From an uncultured Collinsella sp. (GTDB lineage Bacteria > Actinomycetota > Coriobacteriia > Coriobacteriales > Coriobacteriaceae), in the NCBI GenBank assembly GCA_900549535.1, contig UROR01000091.1, positions 1 to 8,110 on the forward strand: DNA of 8,110 bases, given 5' to 3'. This document shows, in pieces, positions 1-5,641 of the stretch. The translations under genes were made by a program, and so were the position numbers. The stretch's first letter is position 1. Each line of letters begins with the position of its first letter. The notes under the pieces were generated by a model that had not been told where the DNA came from, ran no database searches, and saw only the letters and a program-made list of their open reading frames with translations.

Positions 1-173
1 CCCTGACCGGCGTGACGCGCATCGTCGTGACGCATACGCTCGAGCAGGCGGCGCTGCGCCGCTACGACGGCATTCTGGTGCTGAAAAACGGGCGCATCGC
101 CGAGTCCGGCACGTTCGACGCGCTGATGGCGCGGAAGGGCTATTTCTACGCGCTCTATACGGTATCGCAGTAA
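1..173 (+). CDS. ABC transporter ATP-binding protein, C-terminal end (partial)
   Basis: This is the 3' end of a gene that enters from the left edge. The frame starting at base 3 is open for 56 codons to a TAA at 171-173. The translation contains TRIVVTHTLEQ, where VTH carries the H-loop histidine of ABC ATPases. It is followed by YDGILVLKNGRIAESGTFDALM, the usual 'D-x-I-x-V-L-x-x-G-x-I-x-E-x-G' segment after the H-loop, and it ends GYFYALYTVSQ. That ending is typical of type I exporter half-transporters, where the nucleotide-binding domain follows a six-helix membrane domain. The Walker A, Q-loop, signature and Walker B motifs would lie outside the window, so neither the substrate nor the presence of a fused membrane domain can be judged. 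A strong hairpin terminator follows 7 bases after the stop. Confidence 0.9.
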   Translation, partial: LTGVTRIVVTHTLEQAALRRYDGILVLKNGRIAESGTFDALMARKGYFYALYTVSQ

Positions 174-180
174 GGAAAAA

Positions 181-218
181 CCGCGGTACATCCGGTTGGA
201 TGTACCGCGGTCCTTTTT
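181..218. terminator. Rho-independent terminator, probably bidirectional
   Basis: Bases 181-193 (CCGCGGTACATCC) pair perfectly with 198-210 (GGATGTACCGCGG) around a GGTT loop, giving a 13-bp stem. On the plus strand TCCTTTTT follows, which terminates the ABC transporter gene. On the minus strand the hairpin is preceded by the complementary A/T-rich flanks and followed by TTTTTCCTT, so it can also end the tat transcript. The stop codon of the truncated hypA frame (217-219) lies inside the T-tract. Confidence 0.93.
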
Positions 219-360
219 ACAGGAGGAACAGCGCCTCGCGCACGACCTCGGTCATATCCCCGATACGCAGCGTTACCAAAACGGCGCGCGAGGCCCCCGC
301 CCCACGCGCCGCACGAATCACTGTATCGAGTATGCCGTTGACAATGCCAACCTCGTGCAT
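217..360 (-). pseudogene. hypA: hypA 5' fragment: truncated hydrogenase/urease nickel-insertion protein
   Basis: A 47-codon minus-strand frame starts 6 bases after the tatC stop. It begins MHEVGIVNGILDTVIRAARG and continues with VTLRIGDMTEVVREAL. This matches the N-terminal half of HypA, the nickel metallochaperone for [NiFe]-hydrogenase maturation: the MHE start supplies the Ni ligands (terminal amine and His2), and 'L-x-I-G-D-M-T-E-V' is a family block. HypA is normally about 115 residues and carries a C-terminal zinc ribbon of two CxxC pairs. Here the match stops after REAL, and FLL-stop runs straight into the terminator, so the zinc domain and the rest are gone. A GAGGAG at 370-375 (inside the end of tatC) sits 9 bases before the ATG, so the fragment may still be translated. 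The likely cause is a deletion joining hypA to the terminator of the neighbouring convergent gene. A genuine shortened protein is possible but unlikely. Confidence 0.8.
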
Positions 361-366
361 ACCGAT

Positions 367-1158
367 TTACTCCTCGTCGTCCTCATCGTCCGAGAACAGG
401 TCCAGACGACTCACGAACAAGCCCTCCTTGCCCTCGCGCGCGGTAATGACCACACGGGCGATGGCGAGCGAAATCTCGTAGAGCGAGAGCAGGGCGCCAT
501 ACATGAGGCCCAGCGTAACGGGCGAGCCGTCGGGCGTAATCACAGCCGAGCCCACAAGCAGGCCAACGTATACGTAACGCCAGGCGCTGCGGAAGGCCGC
601 GTAGGACACGATATGGAAGACGGACAGGTAAAAGATGATGAGCGGCAGCTCAAACGCCACACCAAAGCCGATCATAAAGAGCAGCTCCATGTTGACGTAG
701 TTCTCCAGATCGGGCAGCGCCGTGGCGACGGCCGAGGTTTCGCCGATGAGCCACTCAAAGCCCGCAGGGATGATGATGAAGTAGCAAAAGATTGCGCCCA
801 GGAAGAACAGCACCGTCGAGGCGAGCACCGTGGGCACGACCCACTTGCGCTCGTTGGGGCGAAGCGCCGGCAGGAAAAACGCCAGAATCTGCCAGATGAT
901 CATGGGCGTGCACATGACCACGGCCATCTTGATGGCCAGCGAGAAGCGCAGGCCAAAGCCGCCGAGCGTGGTGGTGATGTAGAACTTACCATCCGGCACA
1001 AAGGAGCGGATGGGATCTTCCAGGATGTCGAGCACCACGGGCGTGGCGAAATACAGCACGATGGCTGCGGCAAACACCGAGACGACCACGATGGTCAGGC
1101 GGCGACGGAGCTCTCCCAGGTGATCGAAGAGCGGCATACGCGCAGGTCCGATAGGCAT
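367..1158 (-). CDS. tatC: Sec-independent protein translocase subunit TatC
   Basis: TatC is the polytopic core of the twin-arginine translocase. It binds RR signal peptides and recruits TatA to export folded proteins. The 263-residue product has the cytoplasmic N-terminal motif HLGELRRRL (residues 13-21), about six hydrophobic helices, the FFLPALRPNER motif (94-104) ending in the signal-peptide-binding glutamate E103, and FELP with the second conserved glutamate E170. These correspond to E103 and E170 of E. coli TatC. The C-terminus is a very acidic tail (SDDEDDEE). The ATG at 1156-1158 overlaps the tatA stop by one base (TAATG), which implies translational coupling. A second in-frame Met at codon 8 is a less likely start. 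A hypA remnant follows 6 bases downstream. Confidence 0.97.
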   Translation of the reverse strand: MPIGPARMPLFDHLGELRRRLTIVVVSVFAAAIVLYFATPVVLDILEDPIRSFVPDGKFYITTTLGGFGLRFSLAIKMAVVMCTPMIIWQILAFFLPALRPNERKWVVPTVLASTVLFFLGAIFCYFIIIPAGFEWLIGETSAVATALPDLENYVNMELLFMIGFGVAFELPLIIFYLSVFHIVSYAAFRSAWRYVYVGLLVGSAVITPDGSPVTLGLMYGALLSLYEISLAIARVVITAREGKEGLFVSRLDLFSDDEDDEE

Positions 1159-1742
1159 TACTCATCGTCTCCCTTCGGGGCATCGGCAGCGGCATCGTCC
1201 TCGGCCTCGAGCTCGCGGGCAAGCTGGTCGACGACGGCCTTGCGCTTGCGGGGACGACGGGCATAGAGGTCGGCCGTCGTGGGCTCTGCCGCCTCGGGCT
1301 CGGGCTCCGGCTCTGCAGCAGGCTCGGGCTCGACGGCGGCATCGGCAGACCCGGCGTCGGGACCCTCGGCTTCAGCCTCCTCGGCAGCACCTTCTCCCTC
1401 AGCGGCACTCTCGCTTGCGGCCTTCTCGGCAGCAAGGCGGGCACGGCGCTCGGCAAAGGTCTCCTTCTTTGCGGGCGCAGCCGTCTCGGCGGCATCCTCG
1501 TCCGCATCGGAATCGTCGTCGGTCGCAGCAGCCTTCTTGGGCTTGACCGGGGCCGACGCGGCCTCGCTTACCGGATCGATGATCTCGGACTGAACAACAG
1601 CCGTCATCTTTTCCTGCGTCTCGCGGAACTGACGGATGGCACGGCCGATCGTGCGGCCCATCTGCGGGAGCTTATCCGGGCCAAACAGCAAAAAGCCGAA
1701 GACCACGATGATCGCGAGCTCACCCTCTCCAATACCAAACAC
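1158..1742 (-). CDS. tatA: Twin-arginine translocase TatA/TatB family subunit with long acidic tail
   Basis: This is the TatA/B partner of TatC. The best start is the GTG at 1740-1742: GGAGGT (1747-1752) lies directly upstream, and translation from it gives MFGIGEGELAIIVVFGFLLF, the canonical N-terminus. An ATG 45 bases upstream has no Shine-Dalgarno. The 194-residue product has one membrane helix (about 8-20), the F-G-P hinge with DKLP (20-26), then an amphipathic helix GRTIGRAIRQFRETQEKM (29-46). Position 8 is Glu, as in E. coli TatB, rather than the Gln of TatA. With no second tatA/B gene nearby, it may serve both roles or act mainly as TatB. After residue 50 comes a long Ala/Glu/Pro low-complexity tail (with EPEPAAEPEPEPE at 138-150) and a basic patch RRPRKRK (162-168). 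The family is usually 60-100 (TatA) or 90-170 (TatB) residues, so the tail is long. Its stop overlaps the tatC start. Confidence 0.93.
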   Translation of the reverse strand: MFGIGEGELAIIVVFGFLLFGPDKLPQMGRTIGRAIRQFRETQEKMTAVVQSEIIDPVSEAASAPVKPKKAAATDDDSDADEDAAETAAPAKKETFAERRARLAAEKAASESAAEGEGAAEEAEAEGPDAGSADAAVEPEPAAEPEPEPEAAEPTTADLYARRPRKRKAVVDQLARELEAEDDAAADAPKGDDE

Positions 1743-1754
1743 ACATACCTCCAA

Positions 1755-1774
1755 GGCTCGATGTGAGTCGAGCC
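1755..1774 (-). promoter_or_regulatory. Hairpin in tatA leader, next to the Shine-Dalgarno
   Basis: Bases 1755-1761 (GGCTCGA) pair perfectly with 1768-1774 (TCGAGCC) around a 6-base loop. On the tat mRNA this 7-bp hairpin ends two bases before the GGAGGT of tatA, which begins at 1752. Such a position can affect ribosome access, but no U-tract follows, so it is not a terminator. The structure is seen directly. Any regulatory role is inference. Confidence 0.4.
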
Positions 1775-1817
1775 CGCACCGCGCCATTCGGCCGGAACTC
1801 GTCTATTCATTCGGTCA

Positions 1818-1851
1818 AGTATAGCGCCCGGACGCCAAAACGTCCGAGCGC
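1818..1851 (-). promoter_or_regulatory. Candidate tat promoter (-10) with abutting dyad
   Basis: On the minus strand TATACT (1818-1823) is a good -10 hexamer, placed about 75 bases before the tatA GTG. No good -35 lies 16-18 bases upstream (CGGACG or TCGGAC). Directly abutting the -10 is a dyad: GCGC-C-CGGACG (1824-1834) pairs with CGTCCG-A-GCGC (1841-1851), with one mismatch and a CCAAAA loop. It covers the spacer and -35 region, so it could be a repressor or activator site. It could also be the 3' end hairpin of the upstream STAS transcript, although it lacks a U-tract. Confidence 0.4.
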
Positions 1852-1895
1852 ATCACAAACATATGCCAAACGGCACGCCCTTTTGGGGGCAAAGA

Positions 1896-2210
1896 TTATG
1901 CAGCGGTGATCGAAATCTCCTGGTCGACACCCAGCAGCTGAACCACGCGCATCACCGGGGGCTGCACGTTAACGCAGCTAAAGCGCTTACCGTGGTCGAC
2001 CGCGTGGTGTGCGGCGCCCACGAGCACGCCGATGCCCGTCGAATCGATGTAGCTCACCTGGGCAAAGTCGAGCTCAACGGCCTCAGTGGGCTGCTCGAGC
2101 GCCAGGTCGATGGCATTGCGCAGGCTATCGGCGTTAGAGATATCAATCTCGCCGGTTACCTTAATGGTGTAGATCTCTGTCGTCGCCTTATAATAAAAAA
2201 AAAAATCCAT
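1896..2210 (-). CDS. STAS-domain protein, anti-sigma factor antagonist-like (SpoIIAA/RsbV type)
   Basis: This is a stand-alone STAS domain of 104 residues, the normal size for SpoIIAA/RsbV. Such proteins bind an anti-sigma kinase to free a sigma factor, and are switched off when a conserved serine is phosphorylated. Visible are the N-terminal strand IYTIKVTGEIDISNADSLRNAI (13-34) and the core VELDFAQVSYIDSTGIGVLVGA (45-66), in which S57 of the DSTGIG motif is the expected phospho-acceptor. The start at 2208-2210 is fixed by AAAGGAG 7 bases upstream. No kinase (SpoIIAB/RsbW) or sigma gene is adjacent, so the partner must lie elsewhere. It starts 51 bases after the aminotransferase stop with no terminator between, so the two are probably cotranscribed. 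The odd point is an 11-T run in codons 2-6, just after the start. Confidence 0.92.
   Translation of the reverse strand: MDFFFYYKATTEIYTIKVTGEIDISNADSLRNAIDLALEQPTEAVELDFAQVSYIDSTGIGVLVGAAHHAVDHGKRFSCVNVQPPVMRVVQLLGVDQEISITAA
2195..2205 (-). repeat. Homopolymer tract (T11 on the coding strand) in codons 2-6 of the STAS gene
   Basis: Eleven consecutive A on the plus strand read as T11 in the gene, giving ATG-GAT-TTT-TTT-TTT-TAT-TAT. In an otherwise GC-rich window this is a conspicuous slippage site. By my reading, a one-base gain leads to a TAA at the eighth codon, and a one-base loss leads to a TAA about 18 codons in, so either slip disables the protein. Confidence 0.9.
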
Positions 2211-2261
2211 GTATACGCTCCTTTACGTATCGAAAGTGCGGATAGTACGGGAAGCCGCGCG

Positions 2262-3566
2262 TTAAGCGCGCTCGGCACGCGCGAGCTCGGCAGCGACAAG
2301 CTTAACGGCCAGCACCAGCACATCGAGCGCGGCCTCCAGGTCCTCGACCGTGGGATAGCTCGGCGCAATGCGGATGTTGGTGTCGCGCGGGTCCTTGCCA
2401 TAGGGCCAGGTAGCACCGGCCGGCGTGAGCTTGACGCCCAGGTCGGCGCAAAGCGCGGCGACCTTCTGGGCCGAGCCCTCGGGACCATCGAAGCTTACAA
2501 AGTAGCCGCCGCGGGGGTGCGTCCAGGTGGCACAGCCCGTGTCGCCCAAGCCCTCGGTGAGCTTGCGCTCGACGGCCTCAAAGCGCGGACGCAGGAACTC
2601 GGCATGCTTTTTCATGTGCTCCTTGACCGCCTCGATGGTGGGAAGGAAGCGCACGTGACGCAGCTGGTTGAGCTTGTCGGCGCTGATGAGGCCGGCCTTC
2701 AGGCGCTTGGAGAACTCGGCGATGACCGCGTAGCTCGCACCGATAAAGCCGATGCCGGCGCCCGGGAAGGTGATCTTGGACGTCGAGGCAAAGGCCACCA
2801 CGCGGTCCTCGGTGCCCGCCGCGCGAGCGAGGTCAAAGATGTTGGCGAGCTCGTCGGTCTCGTCGTACAGGTCGTGCACGCAGTAGGCGTTGTCCCAGAA
2901 GATGCGGAAATCGGGCGCGGCCGTGGGCATCTCGACCAGGCGGCGCACGGTATCCACGCTAAAGGTGATGCCCGTGGGGTTGGAATACTTGGGCACGCAC
3001 CAGATACCCTTGATGGAATCGTCGGCGGCAACGAGGCGCTCGATCTCGTCCATGTCGGGGCCGTTGTCGGTCATCGCAACGGGGACATTCTCGATACCCA
3101 GATCGGCGGTGATGCCAAAGTGGCGGTCGTAGCCGGGAACGGGGCACAGGAACTTGACCTTCTTGCCGTCGTGCGCGGCCTCGTAGGCGTCCCAGGGCTC
3201 GCTGCCGCACGAGCCGCAACGCCAGAACATGCCGGCGATGTCATGCTCGATCAGCAGGCTCGACGAACCCAGCACGAGCGTCTGCTCGGCGGGGCAGCCC
3301 AGGAACTCCCCTGCCAACTTGCGTGCCGAGGGAATGCCCTCGAAGCAGCCGTAGTTGGAGCAGTCGACGTTGCCGTCGTGCAGATCGGCGTCGGCGTTGA
3401 GGATATCGAGCATGGGGCGCGAGATGTCCACCTGGGCGGGAGACGGCTTGCCGCGGGCCATATCGAGCGCCAGGCCCTTGGCCTTGACCTCGGCGACCTC
3501 GGCTTTGAGCGCCTCGATGGCGGCATCGAGTTCGGTGGTTTCCATCTTCTGGTAGATCGTCTGCAT
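2262..3566 (-). CDS. PLP-dependent aminotransferase, aspartate aminotransferase subgroup Ic (AspT-like)
   Basis: This is a fold-type I aminotransferase, probably the aspartate:2-oxoglutarate enzyme linking oxaloacetate and aspartate. The 434-residue product fits the 'Asp_aminotransf' family known from actinobacteria (AspT of Corynebacterium). Landmarks are LGSSSLLIEHD (99-109, phosphate loop region), PVPGYDRHF (142-150), SNPTG (195-199), FWDNAY (223-228, with D225 contacting the pyridine nitrogen), STSKITFPGAG (261-271, with K264 the PLP Schiff-base lysine) and IRIAPSYP (398-405, with R399 binding the substrate carboxylate). The ATG at 3564-3566 is preferred because GAAAGG (3575-3580) lies 8 bases upstream. 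A TTG 18 bases earlier is possible. Residues 117-120 are a CGSC pair not typical of the family; nothing shows that it binds metal. Substrate specificity is inferred from family only. The STAS gene follows 51 bases downstream. Confidence 0.92.
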   Translation of the reverse strand: MQTIYQKMETTELDAAIEALKAEVAEVKAKGLALDMARGKPSPAQVDISRPMLDILNADADLHDGNVDCSNYGCFEGIPSARKLAGEFLGCPAEQTLVLGSSSLLIEHDIAGMFWRCGSCGSEPWDAYEAAHDGKKVKFLCPVPGYDRHFGITADLGIENVPVAMTDNGPDMDEIERLVAADDSIKGIWCVPKYSNPTGITFSVDTVRRLVEMPTAAPDFRIFWDNAYCVHDLYDETDELANIFDLARAAGTEDRVVAFASTSKITFPGAGIGFIGASYAVIAEFSKRLKAGLISADKLNQLRHVRFLPTIEAVKEHMKKHAEFLRPRFEAVERKLTEGLGDTGCATWTHPRGGYFVSFDGPEGSAQKVAALCADLGVKLTPAGATWPYGKDPRDTNIRIAPSYPTVEDLEAALDVLVLAVKLVAAELARAERA

Positions 3567-3607
3567 GGGTGCGACCTTTCGCAAAGCGGGACGTTGCAGT
3601 TCGTCTA

Positions 3608-3613
3608 AGTATA
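3608..3613 (-). promoter_or_regulatory. Candidate -10 box for the aminotransferase/STAS transcript
   Basis: TATACT on the minus strand lies about 42 bases before the aminotransferase ATG, a usual distance. The same hexamer followed by TT occurs before tatA, which supports a shared -10 type. The -35 position (about ATAACG at 17-base spacing) is poor. The box is seen; its use is inferred. Confidence 0.45.
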
Positions 3614-3715
3614 GACCGCCACCGCCGCAACGTTATGAAGCCGTGATAGATTAAGTCCATCGCAATAAATTACGAATCGCCGCGCATGCCGGCGTGGGGC
3701 GCCCAAGGAGGCACT

Positions 3716-3970
3716 ATGGAGTATGGATCGTTCCAGGCCGAGGAATTCGGCGACCTGCAGCGCCTGGTCGACGGACTGTTTTACGACCGCCACGCCATCG
3801 ACCGCCTGGACCTAATCGTACAGGCCGAAATCTTGGACCTGGCACCCGATCTCATGGAGATCGTCAACCTGCTACCGCCCGGCTATTACGACCGCCAGTC
3901 ACTTTGCGACCAACTCAACTCCGCCTTGGCCGCCCACGGCTGGGGCGCCGTCTACGGAACGGTGGAATAG
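3716..3970 (+). CDS. Small protein of unknown function, 84 residues
   Basis: I do not recognise a family with a known role. The ATG at 3716 is chosen because a near-perfect AAGGAGG (3705-3711) ends four bases before it. An in-frame ATG at 3686 has no such site. The product starts MEYGSFQAEEFGDLQRLVDG and is acidic, with several aspartate/glutamate-rich helical stretches (RLVDGLFYDRHAIDRLDLIVQAEIL, residues 16-40; DLAPDLMEIVNLL, 41-53). A more aromatic C-terminal part carries PPGYYDRQ (54-61) and HGWGAVYGTVE. There is no signal peptide, membrane helix or cysteine cluster. The strong ribosome site, sensible composition and isolated plus-strand position between minus-strand genes support a real gene. 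It diverges from the aminotransferase and converges on nhaA. A regulatory or structural cytosolic role is possible but not shown. Confidence 0.8.
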   Translation: MEYGSFQAEEFGDLQRLVDGLFYDRHAIDRLDLIVQAEILDLAPDLMEIVNLLPPGYYDRQSLCDQLNSALAAHGWGAVYGTVE

Positions 3971-3973
3971 CCC

Positions 3974-4163
3974 TAGTCATTGGGGACGTTCTTAAACGAC
4001 TAGTTGTTGGGGACAGTCTTCCCAGATGGCATGTGGCACTTGGGGACACTCCCCAAGTGCCGGCAGTTTGGGACGGTCCTTTTCGGCCGCTCGCAAAGAG
4101 TGTCCCTCTCGACTAGTCATTTAAGAACGTCCCCAATGACTATAAGAACGTCCCCAATGACTA
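3974..4163. repeat. Palindromic intergenic repeat element with 31-bp inverted ends
   Basis: Bases 3974-4004 and 4112-4142 are inverted repeats of 31 bp with a single mismatch (C at 3997 against T in the partner). The outer end reads TAGTCATTGGGGACGTTCTT. Between them is a perfect 12-bp hairpin (4035-4046 with 4050-4061, loop CAC) containing ACTTGGGGA, plus further variants of the same core: TTGGGGACAGT (4007-4017), TTTGGGACGGT (4068-4078) and, inverted, GAGTGTCCCTC (4099-4109). The last 21 bases (4122-4142) are repeated exactly and in tandem at 4143-4163. There is no coding capacity. It resembles a non-autonomous REP/MITE-type element of the kind mobilised by Y1 (IS200/RAYT-like) transposases. 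That affiliation is inference; the repeats themselves are read directly. It starts three bases after the preceding gene's stop. Confidence 0.85.
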
Positions 4164-4200
4164 AAACGCCGCCTGTGATGGTGTTCACAGGCGGCGTTTT
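4163..4200. terminator. Bidirectional Rho-independent terminator between convergent genes
   Basis: AAAACGCCGCCTGTGA (4163-4178) pairs perfectly with TCACAGGCGGCGTTTT (4185-4200) around a 6-base loop, giving a 16-bp stem whose ends are A4/T4. It therefore works in either direction. It ends nhaA (stop at 4218) on the minus strand and the small plus-strand gene on the other. The left end coincides with the last base of the repeat element. Confidence 0.93.
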
Positions 4201-4217
4201 CAAACTTGTATGTGCTT

Positions 4218-5576
4218 TTACTCGCCCTTGGACGCGGGGTGTTTGCAGACCACGCTCATGTAGATCATGCCGAGCACGGCAGCGGTGACCGAACCGGCAA
4301 GAATGGCAGCCTTGGCAGCAAGAACCTCAAACTGGGCCGTCGGGAAGGCAAGACCGCTGATGAGAATCGACATGGTAAAGCCGATACCGCCCAGAATACC
4401 CACGCCGGCAATCATGTGCCAGTTGACGTTGTGCGGCAGCTCGCAGGCCTTGAGCTTGACCAAGGCGAACGTCATGCCAAAGATGCCGATCGGCTTGCCC
4501 AGCAGCATGCCAAAGTACACACCGAGCGTCACCGAGTCGGTGAGCAGTGTGCTCATATCCACGCCCACCAGGCGAACCTGTGCGTTGACGAACGCGAAGA
4601 TCGGCAGGATCACAAAGTTGACCGGCGTGGAGATCAGGCGCTCCATGCGGATGAGCGGCGGGGTCACGCGGTGCATGACACGCTCGACCTTGGTGGTCGA
4701 GACGGTAAAGTCGTGCTGACCCAGGATGTGCGCCTCGTCGTCGTAGCGGTCGTCGAGCAGCGGCAGGCACTCGCCCAGCCAATCGGTCAGGCTATCGAGC
4801 TTGACGCCACACTTGGCCGGGATGGTAAAGGCCAGGATGACGCCGGCGAGCGTGGCATGTACGCCGCTCTTGAACATGCAGAACCACAGCACAAGGCCCA
4901 GCACCGAATACGGGGCAAGACGGTAGTGCTGCGTCTTGTTGAGCCACACGAGCGCACAGGTCACAACCGCTGCGGCGCCCAACCAAAACGGATTGGGGCT
5001 CTGGCCGTAGAAGATGGCGATGGCGGCGATGGAGATCAGGTCGTCGGCGATGGCGAGCGTCGAGAAGAACACGCGCACGCCGTTGGGCACGCGGTTGCCC
5101 AAAAGCGACAGCACGCCCAGCGCAAAGGCAATATCGGTTGCCATGGGGATGGCCCAACCGTTGCGAGCGCCGGCATGGTTAAAGATCAGGTAGATGCACG
5201 CGGGAACGACGACGCCGCCCACGGCGGCCAACATGGGGAGCATGGCCTGGCGCGGGTTCTTGAGCTCGCCGACCGTCATCTCGTACTTAAGCTCGATGCC
5301 CACCAGCAAAAAGAAGATCGCCATGAGGAAATCGTTGACGAAAAGCTCGACGGTGAGACCGGCCGTGAAATGCCCCAGACCCACGTACAGCGGGGTCTCC
5401 AAAAAGTGATGGATGGCCTCGTAGGCATCGGTGTTGGCGCAGATAACGGCGGCGATGGCGGCGAAGACCATGACGGCGGCAGAAATCGTGCCGTTCTCGG
5501 CGATGCGCTCCCAGATGTCGTGACGTTCAAAACGCTTGCGCTCACGAACGTTGAACAGCTGCTCGGGTGCTGCCAT
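4218..5576 (-). CDS. nhaA: Na+/H+ antiporter NhaA
   Basis: NhaA is an inner-membrane antiporter that exchanges cytoplasmic Na+ (or Li+) for external protons, for pH and salt homeostasis. The 452-residue product has about 12 hydrophobic segments. Landmarks are FFLLVGIELKYE (88-99), ATDIAFALGVLSLLG (146-160, with T147-D148 in the broken helix IV), LAIADDLISI (174-183, with D178-D179 the ion-binding aspartate pair, E. coli D163/D164) and GKPIGI (360-365, with K361 matching E. coli K300). It is longer than the 388-residue E. coli protein. Much of the excess is an acidic cytosolic insert around 260-310 (LDDRYDDEAHILGQHDF), where a pH or regulatory function might sit. The ATG at 5574-5576 has AAAGGAG six bases upstream. 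It looks like a single-gene unit, with hairpins in its leader and a strong terminator after it. Confidence 0.96.
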   Translation of the reverse strand: MAAPEQLFNVRERKRFERHDIWERIAENGTISAAVMVFAAIAAVICANTDAYEAIHHFLETPLYVGLGHFTAGLTVELFVNDFLMAIFFLLVGIELKYEMTVGELKNPRQAMLPMLAAVGGVVVPACIYLIFNHAGARNGWAIPMATDIAFALGVLSLLGNRVPNGVRVFFSTLAIADDLISIAAIAIFYGQSPNPFWLGAAAVVTCALVWLNKTQHYRLAPYSVLGLVLWFCMFKSGVHATLAGVILAFTIPAKCGVKLDSLTDWLGECLPLLDDRYDDEAHILGQHDFTVSTTKVERVMHRVTPPLIRMERLISTPVNFVILPIFAFVNAQVRLVGVDMSTLLTDSVTLGVYFGMLLGKPIGIFGMTFALVKLKACELPHNVNWHMIAGVGILGGIGFTMSILISGLAFPTAQFEVLAAKAAILAGSVTAAVLGMIYMSVVCKHPASKGE

Positions 5577-5590
5577 GGGCGGCTCCTTTC

Positions 5591-5641
5591 ACGGGAAGGC
5601 TCCCGTCTTAAAAAAGCACGGCCCGCCAAATCGGCGGTGCC
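5591..5641 (-). promoter_or_regulatory. nhaA leader hairpins: terminator-like stem with U6 plus a stem near the ribosome site
   Basis: On the minus strand the hairpin at 5616-5641 has GCAC pairing with GTGC and CGCC pairing with GGCG, with a 4-base bulge and a GATTT loop. It is followed directly by T6 (5610-5615), so it looks like an intrinsic terminator. It is followed by a perfect 6-bp hairpin ACGGGA/TCCCGT (5591-5596 with 5601-5606), which ends just before the AAAGGAG of nhaA. The ppaC transcript already has its own terminator at 5784-5823. A second terminator here, just before nhaA, therefore suggests leader attenuation, though a back-up terminator for read-through is also possible. Confidence 0.5.

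Noticed and set aside
196..1266. 356-codon plus-strand open frame opposite hypA', tatC and tatA
   Set aside because: It begins inside the terminator stem and is the reverse frame of tatC, with composition typical of such shadows.
1743..1787. Longer tatA reading from the ATG at 1785-1787
   Set aside because: The 15 extra residues (MARCGLDSHRALEVC) are not TatA-like, there is no Shine-Dalgarno, and the hairpin and GGAGGT lie within that stretch; the GTG at 1742 gives the canonical N-terminus.
2257..2271. Hairpin over the aminotransferase stop as a terminator
   Set aside because: The 5-bp GCGCG/CGCGC stem has no U-tract after it on the minus strand, so it would not separate the aminotransferase from the STAS gene.
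1863..3608. 581-codon plus-strand open frame opposite the STAS and aminotransferase genes
   Set aside because: It is a GC-driven shadow; both minus-strand genes have intact catalytic motifs and ribosome sites.
3974..4163. CRISPR array
   Set aside because: The repeats are inverted and nested rather than regularly spaced direct repeats with unique spacers, and no cas genes are present.
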